Source: Sinimarinibacterium sp. NLF-5-8
Lineage (GTDB): Bacteria; Pseudomonadota; Gammaproteobacteria; Nevskiales; Nevskiaceae
Length of the DNA: 64,000 bases
Assembly (NCBI RefSeq): GCF_010092425.1
Contig: NZ_CP048030.1
Span: 682,001 to 746,000 of the forward strand
Direction of reading: 5' to 3'
Positions 24,127-32,625 of this stretch are shown piece after piece. Each line of letters opens with the position of its first letter. Position 1 is the first letter of the stretch. Position numbers and translations under genes: made by a program. Under the pieces are notes generated by a model. That model was given only the letters and a program-made list of their open reading frames with translations. It was not told the origin of the DNA and searched no databases.

Positions 24127-25614
24127 ATGAACATCTCCACCATTCTGGACATGGCGGCTGAGGCTTTTGGTGACCGCATCGGTGTGGTCAACGGCGCTGA
24201 GCGGCTGGATTACGCCACGCTGCGCGCGCGCGCGCAGGCCGCTGCGGCGAGGATTCAGGCCAGCGGCGCCAAATACCTGGTGATGCTGGATGTCAGCAGC
24301 CCCGCCGTGCCGGTGGCGATTTTTGCCGCTGCCTATGCGGGCGTGCCTTATGTGCCGCTCAACTATCGCTTGACCCAGGCCGAAATCAACGCGCTGCTGG
24401 CGCGCGTCACTCCGGCGCTGGTCGTGGTCGGTGAGGCTTACGCGCCGCTGATTGAAAAGCGCGATGATCTGCAACTGATCGCGCGCGCGGATTTCTTCAA
24501 CCTGCCTGAGCCGGCTGCGCCGATCATCCCCGAAGAAGACCCGCATGCGGTTGCCGTGAATCTGTTCACCAGCGGCACCACCGGCGCGCCCAAGGCGGCG
24601 ATTCTGCGTCACGAAAACCTGATGTCCTACATCATGGGCACGGTCGAGTTTGGCTGCGCCGATGAGGCCGACGCCATCGTCGTCACCGTGCCGCCGTACC
24701 ACATCGCCGGCATCTCCGCTGTGCTGTCCAGCACCTGGGCGTGCCGCCGCATGGTGCAGCTGGAAAACTTCACCCCCGCCGCATGGCTCGACGCCATGCG
24801 CAACGAATCGGTCAGCAACGCCTTTTTGGTGCCCACCATGCTGCAACGCATTGTGGATCACCTCGACGCCGAAAAAGCCCAGCCCAACCTGCCCAATTTG
24901 CGCGCGCTGGCCTACGGCGGCGGCAAAATGCCACTGACCACCATCACCCGTGCGATGCAACTGTTCAGCGGGGTGGACTTCACCAACGCCTACGGCCTGA
25001 CTGAAACCAGCTCCACCGTCGCCGTACTCGGCCCGGATGATCACCGCGCCGCACTGGCCAGCGACGATCCTTTGGTGCGCCGTCGCCTCGGCTCGGTGGG
25101 CAAGGCCGCTGCGGTTGAAATCGAAATCCGCGATGACGACGGCAAGGTGCTCGGCCCAGACGAAGCCGGACTGGTGTTCGTGCGCGGCCCGCAAGTCTCC
25201 GGCGAATACGAAAACCTTGGCAGCCAGCTCGACGCCGAAGGCTGGTTCCCCACCAAAGACCGTGGCTATCTCGACGCCGAGGGCTATCTGTATCTGGATG
25301 GTCGCGCCGATGACGTCATCGTCCGTGGCGGGGAAAACATCTCGCCGGGCGAAATCGAAGAAGTGCTGCTGACGCACCCCGCCGTGGCCGACTGCGCCTG
25401 CGTGGCCATGCCCGATGAACAATGGGGCGAGGGCGTTGCCGCCGCCATCGTGCTCAAGCCCGGCACCGCCGCTGAAGCGGCCGAGCTGCAAGAACTGGTC
25501 AAAGGCCAGCTGCGCTCCTCGCGCGTGCCGCAAAAAATCGTCTTTAAAGACGCCCTGCCGTACAACGAAACCGGCAAGGTTCTGCGGCGCGTGATTCGGC
25601 AAGAGTTTGCCTGA
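24127..25614 (+). CDS. Acyl-CoA synthetase (AMP-binding enzyme)
   Basis: A 495-residue ANL-superfamily ligase that activates a carboxylic acid to its CoA thioester via an acyl-adenylate. Motifs are the P-loop LFTSGTTGAPKAAI (about 149-162), YGLTETSSTV (A5), DRGYLDAEGYLYLDGRADD (A7/A8), VRGGENISPGEIEEVL and the C-terminal catalytic Lys in NETGKVLRR. The substrate cannot be told from sequence; medium/long acyl or aromatic acids are possible. A lipoprotein hydrolase gene follows after 2 bp. Confidence 0.93.
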   Translation: MNISTILDMAAEAFGDRIGVVNGAERLDYATLRARAQAAAARIQASGAKYLVMLDVSSPAVPVAIFAAAYAGVPYVPLNYRLTQAEINALLARVTPALVVVGEAYAPLIEKRDDLQLIARADFFNLPEPAAPIIPEEDPHAVAVNLFTSGTTGAPKAAILRHENLMSYIMGTVEFGCADEADAIVVTVPPYHIAGISAVLSSTWACRRMVQLENFTPAAWLDAMRNESVSNAFLVPTMLQRIVDHLDAEKAQPNLPNLRALAYGGGKMPLTTITRAMQLFSGVDFTNAYGLTETSSTVAVLGPDDHRAALASDDPLVRRRLGSVGKAAAVEIEIRDDDGKVLGPDEAGLVFVRGPQVSGEYENLGSQLDAEGWFPTKDRGYLDAEGYLYLDGRADDVIVRGGENISPGEIEEVLLTHPAVADCACVAMPDEQWGEGVAAAIVLKPGTAAEAAELQELVKGQLRSSRVPQKIVFKDALPYNETGKVLRRVIRQEFA

Positions 25615-25616
25615 CC

Positions 25617-27086
25617 ATGGGGCGCTCATCATGCCAGCGCGCGCAGCCGATCGGGGTGTGCGTCGTCTGGATGATGAGCGTTTTGCTTGCCGCCTGTGGC
25701 GCGAGCCAGACCGCGCCGCCTCTACCAGAGTCCGCCCCGCCTGCCATTGCTGAAGTGCACGGCCCGATCGGGGATGCCGGTCTGCGCGGCCATGCCCTGT
25801 GGGACAGTTGGATCGATCTGGCCGATCTGGGCTATGACGAGCAGGAATACTTTGTCTCCGGCGTGGCCGAACATGCCGACGACCCGCAGCAAACCGCGCC
25901 CTATACCACCCGCATCATCGTGCGCCGCCCACAAGACCCCGCGCGCTTCAATGGCACGGTGATTCTGGAGTGGGTCAACGTCAGCGCCCAGTTTGAAAAT
26001 GCCGTGGATACGCTGGCTGCGCATCCGCTGTTTCATCGCGATGGCTACGCCTACGTTCACGTCAGCGCGCAGGCGGCGGGGCTGTGCTGCTTGCCATTGC
26101 TGACGCCCAAGCTCTGGGATCCGCTGCGTTACGCCGATCTCGATCATCCGGGCGATGACTATGCGTTTGACCTGTTCAGCCAGATCGCGCGTGTTTTTCG
26201 GGCGCCGCAAACCGCGGACGCGATCGATGTCATGGCCGGGCTGCCAGTGCAGCGCATCATTGCCGTGGGGCAATCGCAATCAGCCAACCGCCTGCGTGAA
26301 TACCTCAATCGGGTGCAACCGCACGCCGCTGCGATTGATGCCTTCCTGATTCACGCCGACGGCCCCACCAGCAAGGATTACCCGCGCGATCCGGCGGTGC
26401 CGACCTTGCAGCTTCTGAGTGAACGCGAAGCACGTCCCGAACCGCCTACGGTCAGTCACAACTACCGGCTGTGGGAAATTGCCGGTGCCGCGCATCAGGA
26501 TTACTGGGTTGGCGCCCACCAGATTCAGGCGCAATCACTGCGCGCGCTGGCCGGCATCCGTCAGCCCGCCGACGCCGATGAGCAGCTCGACCAGCGTGTC
26601 GGCGCCTATGGCGAACGGCTGGACGTGGGGCAGTTTGCCTGTGTCATCGAAGGCGCACAGTTTCCCATGCGTTACGCCGTCATGGCCGCAATCGACGCGC
26701 TGGATCGCTGGCTGCGCAGCGGCCAGCCGCCCAACAACGGCCCGCGTTTTGCGTTTAACGAAAACGGCCAGCTCGCGCGCGATGCCAACGGTAATGCCCT
26801 TGGTGGCGTGCGCCTGCCCCCGATTGCGGTGCCGGTGGCGCAATACCATGCCGATTTATGCGATCTTGGCGGCATCACCATCCCGTTTACGCGCGCCGAG
26901 TTGGCGCGGCGCTACCCCACACACGCCGATTACCAGTGCCAAATGCAAGCCGCCACCGCGCGCGCGATGGCCGAAGGTTTTTTGCTCCCCGAAGACGGCA
27001 CAGACCTGATGCAGCGTGTGGCCAACGCGCGCAGCCGCTGGAATCAAGCGGGTACGCCCGATGACTGTGCAACCCCAGCGCCATAA
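25617..27086 (+). CDS. Lipoprotein alpha/beta-hydrolase (Abhydrolase_10-like)
   Basis: A 489-residue secreted lipoprotein with a hydrophobic segment ending SVLLAACG (lipobox Cys27). The body matches the large alpha/beta-hydrolase domain family of about 450 residues: TVILEWVNVSAQFE, GYAYVHVSAQAAG, nucleophile elbow VGQSQSANRLREYL and a late His in IAGAAHQDYW. The esterase substrate is unknown. Coupling to the acyl-CoA ligase upstream suggests it frees an acid that the ligase then activates (inference). An alternative start at 25671 would leave too short a signal region. Confidence 0.82.
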   Translation: MGRSSCQRAQPIGVCVVWMMSVLLAACGASQTAPPLPESAPPAIAEVHGPIGDAGLRGHALWDSWIDLADLGYDEQEYFVSGVAEHADDPQQTAPYTTRIIVRRPQDPARFNGTVILEWVNVSAQFENAVDTLAAHPLFHRDGYAYVHVSAQAAGLCCLPLLTPKLWDPLRYADLDHPGDDYAFDLFSQIARVFRAPQTADAIDVMAGLPVQRIIAVGQSQSANRLREYLNRVQPHAAAIDAFLIHADGPTSKDYPRDPAVPTLQLLSEREARPEPPTVSHNYRLWEIAGAAHQDYWVGAHQIQAQSLRALAGIRQPADADEQLDQRVGAYGERLDVGQFACVIEGAQFPMRYAVMAAIDALDRWLRSGQPPNNGPRFAFNENGQLARDANGNALGGVRLPPIAVPVAQYHADLCDLGGITIPFTRAELARRYPTHADYQCQMQAATARAMAEGFLLPEDGTDLMQRVANARSRWNQAGTPDDCATPAP

Positions 27087-27109
27087 TCCCCAACCATTGC
27101 AGGACACCC

Positions 27110-27550
27110 ATGTTTACCATCGACCGCACCCTGGAAATCAACGCCCCCGCCGAACAGGTTTGGCAGGTGCTCACCGACTTTGCCCGCTACGGCGACTGGA
27201 ACCCGTTTGTGCCGCAAGCGCACTGCGATCTGCGCATCGGCGGGGCGCTGAAGATGCAGGTCGTGCTCAAAAAGCAGATGCAGCAAACCGAATACATCAA
27301 CGCCGTCACCCCCGGCAAAAGCTTTGCCTACAGCATGAAACCGGCGCCGCTGGGCGCGCTGCGCAGCCTGCGCGTGCAAACCGTCGAACCCATCGATGCG
27401 ACGCGCTGCCGCTACATCTCCCACTTTGAAATCGGCGGCTGGCTCAATCCCGTGGTCAGCCTCGCCATGGGCGCGCCGATGCGTCAAGGATTTGAAGCGA
27501 TGGCGCAGGGTTTGAAAGCGCAGGCTGAAAAGCTCAATCAACAACGCTGA
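27110..27550 (+). CDS. SRPBCC-family protein
   Basis: A 146-residue START/Bet v1-like protein: FTIDRTLEINAPAEQVWQVL, FARYGDWNPFVPQA and GAPMRQGFEAMAQGLK are typical of polyketide-cyclase/SRPBCC proteins that bind hydrophobic ligands. It is the last gene of the ligase-hydrolase unit, 23 bp after the hydrolase. Ligand unknown. Confidence 0.85.
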   Translation: MFTIDRTLEINAPAEQVWQVLTDFARYGDWNPFVPQAHCDLRIGGALKMQVVLKKQMQQTEYINAVTPGKSFAYSMKPAPLGALRSLRVQTVEPIDATRCRYISHFEIGGWLNPVVSLAMGAPMRQGFEAMAQGLKAQAEKLNQQR

Positions 27551-27559
27551 CGCCTGCAA

Positions 27560-27602
27560 CTTTCGCGGCTAAAGCCGCGGCCACAAAACAATCGATGCTG
27601 GG
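27560..27602 (+). repeat. REP-like repeat, copy 1
   Basis: A 43-bp unit starting CTTTCGCGGCTAAAGCCGCG and ending AATCGATGCTGGG. The first half is a palindrome (CGCGGC-TAAA-GCCGCG). It matches copy 2 at 27746 in 41 of 43 bases, and its core matches the hairpin at 2481. Confidence 0.75.
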
Positions 27603-27745
27603 CGTTACTTTGGCTTTTGATAAGAGCGACGCCCCGTCGTGATGGGTGGTTTTGCAGATTGTCGTGTGGGATGCGAATGATTTGGCGCAGAGCCCTCACA
27701 ACCATTTGTGGGTGCAGCTTGAGCCGCGAATGATCGAGCGTCCAG

Positions 27746-27788
27746 CTTTCGCGGCTAAAACCGCGCCCACAAAACAATCGATGCTGGG
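27746..27788 (+). repeat. REP-like repeat, copy 2
   Basis: A direct copy of the unit at 27560, 186 bp away. It differs at two positions: TAAAACCGCGCCC here against TAAAGCCGCGGCC there. One change breaks the palindrome. Confidence 0.75.
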
Positions 27789-27851
27789 AGCCTTCTGCAA
27801 CCTCAAATCCTTTGCAGGAGCGGTGCCCTCGTTGCGATATAAACTTGAGCA

Positions 27852-29201
27852 ATGACTTTATCTTTACCGCCCGAACACAGTGCCCGGCGTTATGCCCAGG
27901 CGTTGCTGTCCAGCCTTGGCAGCGCGCGCGCGCCGAGCGTGCCGCCGCAGCATCCGGCAGTCGCCGCCGCGCATTGCGGTTTGCTGGCGCTCAGCGGTGA
28001 TGAAAACGCCGCGTCGCAGCTGTGTCCGGCGCCACTGGCAGCGGCGGCCGATGGCGTTTTGGCCGCGCTCAAGGCGCTGGCACCCGATCATCAACTGGCT
28101 GACGTGCGCGGCGCGCAACTGATCACCGAGCGCGCGGCGATTTTTGCCCATCAGCGGCGTGGGCGGGTGTCGGCTGGCGGCAGCTGCCGGGTGCTGGACT
28201 GCAAGGACGGCGCGATTGCGGTGAATCTGGCGCGCGACGACGACTGGGATTTGCTCCCCGCCTGGTTGCAGCGCGAGGTGCCCCAAAACTGGGAAGCCCT
28301 CACCCAGGCTGCGCGCGATTTCATCATGCATGACCTGGTTGAAGATGGCCGCTTGCTGGGTTTGGCGGTGGCGCCGGTAGTGCCGCCGCCGTCCAGACCG
28401 CCGCCGTGGTGCGCGGGTGCGCTGCCGCAAATCAAGGCAGAGCCGCGCGCGCGCGCGCCACGGGTGCTGGATTTGTCCTCGCTGTGGGCAGGGCCGCTGT
28501 GCAGCCATTTGCTGCTGCGCTGCGGCGCCGATGTGGTCAAGCTCGAATCGACCCAGCGCCCCGATGGTGCACGCCGAGGGCCGCCGGATTTTTTTGCGTT
28601 GATGAACGCGGGCAAGCGCAGCGTGGCGCTGGATTTTGCCAGTCGCCAAGGTCGCGCCGAGTTGCAGGCGTTGATTGCGCGCGCTGATATCGTCATCGAA
28701 GCCTCGCGTCCGCGCGCGCTGCGCCAGTTGGGTGTGGATGCCGAAGCACTGATCCGCGCGCGCCCGGATTTGACCTGGATCAGTCTCACCGGCTATGGCC
28801 GGGGTGAGCCACAGGAAAACTGGATTGCCTATGGCGACGATGCCGGTGTGGCCTCCGGCCTGAGTTTTTTGATGCGCCGCTGTTATGGCCAGCCGTGGAT
28901 TGTCGGCGATGCAATTGCCGACCCATTCACCGGCCTGCACGCCGCACTGGCCGCCTGGGCAGGCTGGCGCGCGGGCGGCGGCGGCCTGCTGGCGTTATCG
29001 CTGGTGGATGTTTTGCGCCACGTCATCGGCTTTGAAGCGCCAGCCGACGCCGCTGGCTGGCGCGCGCGCGCGCAGCAATGGTCACAACTTGTTGAAAACG
29101 TTGAAACCTGCGCCCCGCACGCGCGCGCGGCCTATGGCTGCGCACCGGCGCTGAACCAGCACCGCGCGCAGGTGTGGGCGGATTGGGGCGTGGCGTGCTG
29201 A
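27852..29201 (+). CDS. CaiB/BaiF-family CoA-transferase
   Basis: A 449-residue protein. The second half has the family III CoA-transferase pattern: VLDLSSLWAGPLCSHLLL, DVVKLESTQRPDGARRGP, FALMNAGKRSVALDF, ADIVIEASRPRAL and WISLTGYGR. The first half includes SAGGSCRVLDCKDGAIAVNL and DDDWDLLPAWL, a substrate-side region seen in one branch of the family. It moves CoA between acids without ATP; the acid is unknown. It overlaps the amidohydrolase by 7 bp, so the two are coupled. Confidence 0.85.
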   Translation: MTLSLPPEHSARRYAQALLSSLGSARAPSVPPQHPAVAAAHCGLLALSGDENAASQLCPAPLAAAADGVLAALKALAPDHQLADVRGAQLITERAAIFAHQRRGRVSAGGSCRVLDCKDGAIAVNLARDDDWDLLPAWLQREVPQNWEALTQAARDFIMHDLVEDGRLLGLAVAPVVPPPSRPPPWCAGALPQIKAEPRARAPRVLDLSSLWAGPLCSHLLLRCGADVVKLESTQRPDGARRGPPDFFALMNAGKRSVALDFASRQGRAELQALIARADIVIEASRPRALRQLGVDAEALIRARPDLTWISLTGYGRGEPQENWIAYGDDAGVASGLSFLMRRCYGQPWIVGDAIADPFTGLHAALAAWAGWRAGGGGLLALSLVDVLRHVIGFEAPADAAGWRARAQQWSQLVENVETCAPHARAAYGCAPALNQHRAQVWADWGVAC

Positions 29202-30550
29202 TCCGCAATACCCAGCTCAACGGCCGCGCGGTTGATCTGCACATCGCGGGCGGGCGGATTGTTCAAATCGGTGCAAATCTGGCGGTGGCGGACGCCCCCG
29301 TTTGGGATGCGCGCGGAGCGCAGGTGTTGCCCGGTTTGCACGATCACCATCTGCATTTGCGCGCGCTGGCGGCGGCGCGCGCTTCGCTGCGCTGCGGGCC
29401 GCCGCAGGTGCGCACCGCCGATCAATTGGCGGCGGCGATACAAAAGGCCGCGCGCGCAGCGCCGGGGGCGTGGCTGCGCGGGATTGGCTATCACGAATCG
29501 GTTGCCGGGGAGCTGACGCGCGCGCAGCTGGATGCGTGGCTGCCCAATCAACCGCTGCGAATTCAGCATCGCAGTGGGCGGCTGTGGATTTTTAACAGCG
29601 CAGCGATTGCCGAACTCAAGCCTGAGACAACAGCGCCGCTGGACGCGCGCAGCGGGCGCTTGCTGGATGCCGATGATTGGCTGCGCGCGCGCATGGCGTC
29701 GCAGTTGCCGGATTTATCGGCCATTAGCCGCGCGCTGGCGGCGCATGGCATCACCGGCGTGACGGACACCACTCACCACAACGGCCTGGCGGCGCTGCGT
29801 GGTTTTGCCGAAGCGCGCGCGCGCGGTGAGTTGCTGCAACACGTTCGAGTGATGGGCAATGCCGAGCTGGATACGGCGGCAGATTTACCGCTGGCGCAGC
29901 GCGGCGAGCACAAGTTTCATCTGCACGACCACGACCTGCCGGACTTTGAGGCGCTGGTGGCGGCGATTGCGCGCAGCCATGCGCACGATCGCGGCGTGGC
30001 TTTTCATGCGGTGACGCGCGGTGAGCTGGTGTTTGCGCTGGCGGCGCTGACGCAGGCCGGTGCGCGCGCGCAAGACCGGATCGAGCACGCGGCGATTGTG
30101 CCGCCGGAGCTGCTGGAGCAAATCGCCGCGCTGGGGGTGACGGTGGTGACGCAGCCGCATTTCATTGCCGAACGCGGCGACGACTACTTGCGCGATGTGG
30201 ACGCCGACGATCAGCCGTGGCTGTACCGCTTGCAGAGCTTGATCGACGCCGGTGTGCCGCTGGCGCTGTCCAGTGACGCGCCGTTTGGTCAGGCCGATCC
30301 CTGGGCAGGGATGCGTGCGGCGGTGCAGCGCAAAACGCCCGCCGGACAGGTAATCGGCGCAGCCGAGGCGCTCGACCGCGCGCGCGCGCTGGCCGGTTAT
30401 TTGAGTCCGCTGGAAGCGCCGGGCGCGCGCGCGCGCCAGGTTGAAATCGGCGCGCGCGCGGATTTGTGCTTTGTTGAGCCGCTTGAGGGTGCCCAGCCGC
30501 AGGTGGTGCGCACTTTGATTGAAGGTGCGGTGGCGTTTAGAGCGCGCTGA
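29195..30550 (+). CDS. Amidohydrolase-family protein (YtcJ-like)
   Basis: A metal-dependent hydrolase of 451 residues with the N-terminal beta-sandwich (IRNTQLNGRAVDLHIAGGRI) and barrel motif LPGLHDHHLHLRAL. Later metal ligands are suggested by VAFHAVTRGEL, DRIEHAAIV and LSSDAPFGQADPW. It resembles the YtcJ/imidazolonepropionase-like branch. The GTG at 29195 matches where the domain begins and overlaps the CoA-transferase stop; a GTG seven codons earlier is possible. Substrate unknown; pairing with a CoA-transferase suggests catabolism of an amide, lactam or cyclic compound. Confidence 0.85.
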   Translation: MLIRNTQLNGRAVDLHIAGGRIVQIGANLAVADAPVWDARGAQVLPGLHDHHLHLRALAAARASLRCGPPQVRTADQLAAAIQKAARAAPGAWLRGIGYHESVAGELTRAQLDAWLPNQPLRIQHRSGRLWIFNSAAIAELKPETTAPLDARSGRLLDADDWLRARMASQLPDLSAISRALAAHGITGVTDTTHHNGLAALRGFAEARARGELLQHVRVMGNAELDTAADLPLAQRGEHKFHLHDHDLPDFEALVAAIARSHAHDRGVAFHAVTRGELVFALAALTQAGARAQDRIEHAAIVPPELLEQIAALGVTVVTQPHFIAERGDDYLRDVDADDQPWLYRLQSLIDAGVPLALSSDAPFGQADPWAGMRAAVQRKTPAGQVIGAAEALDRARALAGYLSPLEAPGARARQVEIGARADLCFVEPLEGAQPQVVRTLIEGAVAFRAR

Positions 30551-30570
30551 AGTGTTTTTGTGGCCGCCAT

Positions 30571-30606
30571 AAAAAATGCCGATGCTGTGTGAACGGCATC
30601 GGCATT
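30571..30606 (-). terminator. Intrinsic terminator of hisI
   Basis: On the minus strand the arms AATGCCGATGC and GCATCGGCATT are perfect 11-mers with a 10-base loop, followed by TTTT. It sits 18 bp past the hisI stop. Confidence 0.85.
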
Positions 30607-30623
30607 GGGACTTGTGCAAAGGC

Positions 30624-31112
30624 TTACAGAATCGTCGGATTCGGCGCGTCGCCGTAAACCTCTTTGGGGTCAAAGGTTTTTTCGGCTTCGCGGTAGATCA
30701 GTTCGCGTTCGGCTTCGCCTTCGCCGGTGGGGATCGAGCGGTAGAAGCAGGAGCGGTAGCCGACGTGGCAGCTGGCGTCGCCGATCACATCAACCTTGAG
30801 CCAGATGGCGTCCTGATCGTCATCAATCCGCAGATCGACCACTTTTTGCACCAGACCGCTGGTGGCGCCTTTGTGCCACAGCACTTTGCGTGAGCGTGAC
30901 CAGTAGTGGGCTTCGCCGGTGACGATGGTGCGCTTGAGCGCTTCTTCGTTCATGTAGCCGAGCATCAGCACTTCGCCGGAATGAGCGGCGGTGGTGACGC
31001 AGGGGATCAGGCCGTGTTCGTCAAACTTGGGTGCCAATTCATGGCCTTCTTCAACCTGTTCAATGGTCAGGCGGGAGAAAAAACGAACGTCGGGCTGGGC
31101 GGTTGTGCTCAT
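30624..31112 (-). CDS. hisI: Phosphoribosyl-AMP cyclohydrolase
   Basis: Opens the purine ring of phosphoribosyl-AMP in histidine biosynthesis (third step). The 162-residue protein has [37 protein letters not shown], the metal-binding [12 protein letters not shown] and C-terminal cysteines [12 protein letters not shown]. It is the monofunctional form without HisE. It stands alone rather than in a his operon; the neighbour upstream is an unrelated lipoprotein gene. The ATG at 31112 fits the family N-terminus. Confidence 0.95.
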   Translation of the reverse strand: MSTTAQPDVRFFSRLTIEQVEEGHELAPKFDEHGLIPCVTTAAHSGEVLMLGYMNEEALKRTIVTGEAHYWSRSRKVLWHKGATSGLVQKVVDLRIDDDQDAIWLKVDVIGDASCHVGYRSCFYRSIPTGEGEAERELIYREAEKTFDPKEVYGDAPNPTIL

Positions 31113-31171
31113 AACGAAAACCAATCTTGAAAAATCAAAAGGCAAAACGGGCGGCTTTATACCATAGACGG

Positions 31172-31690
31172 CTAGTGGCGTGATCGTCCTGACGGTGGCG
31201 AGGCCGGTTTTTGCGGGCGATGAGGCGGGCGCGATTCGTGTGTGGGGCGGGGGTGTGCCGGGGGCGGTGCCGGCCGTGCCGGGGGTTTTTGTGTGGGTCT
31301 GGCAACGGGCATCGGCACCTTTTGCGTGCCGAGCTGCAAGATGCGCAATGGCGGCGGTGTTGCGCGCGGTGCAGGACGAGCCGGGGGTTTGTGCGCAGCT
31401 GGCGGCGGCTGTGGCGGTTTGTTGGGCGGCACCCGGTGGACATGGCCGGGTCTGGGCTTTTGGGCGGGCGGGACGCCGTAATAGCCGTTGGCGGCCTGAT
31501 GCGGTGAGTCGTAGCAGGCCTGCCAGCTGCGATAGCACTGTGCATGAGGGCTGACGCCTGCCCACGGATCGCGGACGTAATAGACGCTGTCGGCGGCTGG
31601 GGCGACGCCATAAGGGACGCCGACGCAGCCGCCGAGCAGCAGTGCCAGTGAGCCCAGTAGCAGGGTGCGGAAAAAGTTTGATCTGTTCAT
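31172..31690 (-). CDS. Pro-rich lipoprotein, function unknown
   Basis: A 172-residue lipoprotein with signal [13 protein letters not shown] (lipobox LGGC). A short region with Tyr and Cys ([25 protein letters not shown] is split by paired Cys) is followed by about 100 residues very rich in Pro, Arg, Lys and His. The basic Pro-rich tail could span the periplasm and touch peptidoglycan. No family is recognised. Confidence 0.65.
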   Translation of the reverse strand: MNRSNFFRTLLLGSLALLLGGCVGVPYGVAPAADSVYYVRDPWAGVSPHAQCYRSWQACYDSPHQAANGYYGVPPAQKPRPGHVHRVPPNKPPQPPPAAHKPPARPAPRATPPPLRILQLGTQKVPMPVARPTQKPPARPAPPPAHPRPTHESRPPHRPQKPASPPSGRSRH

Positions 31691-31751
31691 GACGGTGATG
31701 ATGCCTGTGCGGCATGAATCGAGTCTGAACCGAATGACTGTGGAGGATGGC

Positions 31752-32594
31752 TTATCGTTGCCGGGTGCGCGCTTCAAGCAGAACCACCCGATCACGGTCT
31801 TTGCGCTTTTTGGGGGTGGGCGCCGAGGCCACCAGACTTTGCGGGGTGTGCAGCGCGGCATCGGCAAATCCGGCGTGCTGCATCAGGGCAAGGCCAGCGG
31901 ATTCGCAGGCAAAGTGAATGTGGATACGGCCCTGGACGAAGACCGACAGCGCCGTGCCAATGAGTTTTGCGGCCAGACTGTTTTGGGCATCCAGCAGATA
32001 GGCATCGGCGAGATAGGTGCCGTTGTCGAAGCGGCTCAGGGTGCGCGCGATGTTTGTCCAGACGTGCATTGCCTGTTCGGGGTTCAAATAATTCATCAAC
32101 CCTTCGCTGATGATGGCAACGCCTTGTGCAGAATCGAGTTTTTCAGTCAGGGCAGCCAGTGACAGCGGGCCGCTGTCCTGCAACACGTCCACCGCGCGCA
32201 GGCGGTGATTGGGGGGCAGGCGCTGATCGGCTTCGAGCAGATCGCGCTTGGTGGCGATCATGTGCGGCAGATCGGTTTCGATGTAGCGGATCTGCTCACC
32301 ATAGCGGCGCACCATGCGCAGGCCACGGCCAGAGAGCCCGGCTGCCAGTTCGATGACGGTGTGCACGCGCCCCTGCTCGATTGCGCGTTCCAGCAGGCGG
32401 TCGATGCCGACATGACGTGCCAGCAGCAGGGTGTTGAACGATTGCCCGCCGATGCTGCGCAAAAAAGTGTTGAACAGCCGATCCAGTCGGCGTCCCTGCG
32501 GTGTTGACAGGCGCGGGTCAGACAGTCCCTGGCGCACCCAGAACTGGCCGGTGGCATAGGCGGTGGGGCTGATCTTGCTGGTGGTGTGAGGCAT
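31752..32594 (-). CDS. Class I SAM-dependent methyltransferase (LCMT-like)
   Basis: A 280-residue Rossmann methyltransferase. The N-terminal FWVRQGLSDPRLSTPQGR and RHVGIDRLLE, SAM-binding VIELAAGLSGRGLRMVRRYG, the acidic end of strand two in RYIETDLPHMI and GVAIISEGLMNYLNPEQA resemble the leucine-carboxyl-methyltransferase/PpmP group, which methylate carboxyl or hydroxyl groups of small molecules. Target unknown. It lies between the Pro-rich lipoprotein and the Old Yellow Enzyme gene, 31 bp from the latter. Confidence 0.8.
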   Translation of the reverse strand: MPHTTSKISPTAYATGQFWVRQGLSDPRLSTPQGRRLDRLFNTFLRSIGGQSFNTLLLARHVGIDRLLERAIEQGRVHTVIELAAGLSGRGLRMVRRYGEQIRYIETDLPHMIATKRDLLEADQRLPPNHRLRAVDVLQDSGPLSLAALTEKLDSAQGVAIISEGLMNYLNPEQAMHVWTNIARTLSRFDNGTYLADAYLLDAQNSLAAKLIGTALSVFVQGRIHIHFACESAGLALMQHAGFADAALHTPQSLVASAPTPKKRKDRDRVVLLEARTRQR

Positions 32595-32625
32595 GGCGGA
32601 TGGCGGGCGTTATAGCAAGGGGTTC

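Larger units (their letters stand above)
27551..27851. other. Non-coding 301-bp region with REP-like repeats
   Basis: Between the SRPBCC and CoA-transferase genes. It contains two REP-like copies (27560-27602 and 27746-27788) and a weaker third relic near 27811-27837 (GCAGGAGCGG...TTGCGA). The frames across it show no coding character. Confidence 0.6.

Noticed and set aside
27646-27855. 69-codon plus-strand frame between the SRPBCC and CoA-transferase genes
   Set aside because: It runs through REP-like repeats and shows no ribosome-binding site or family pattern.
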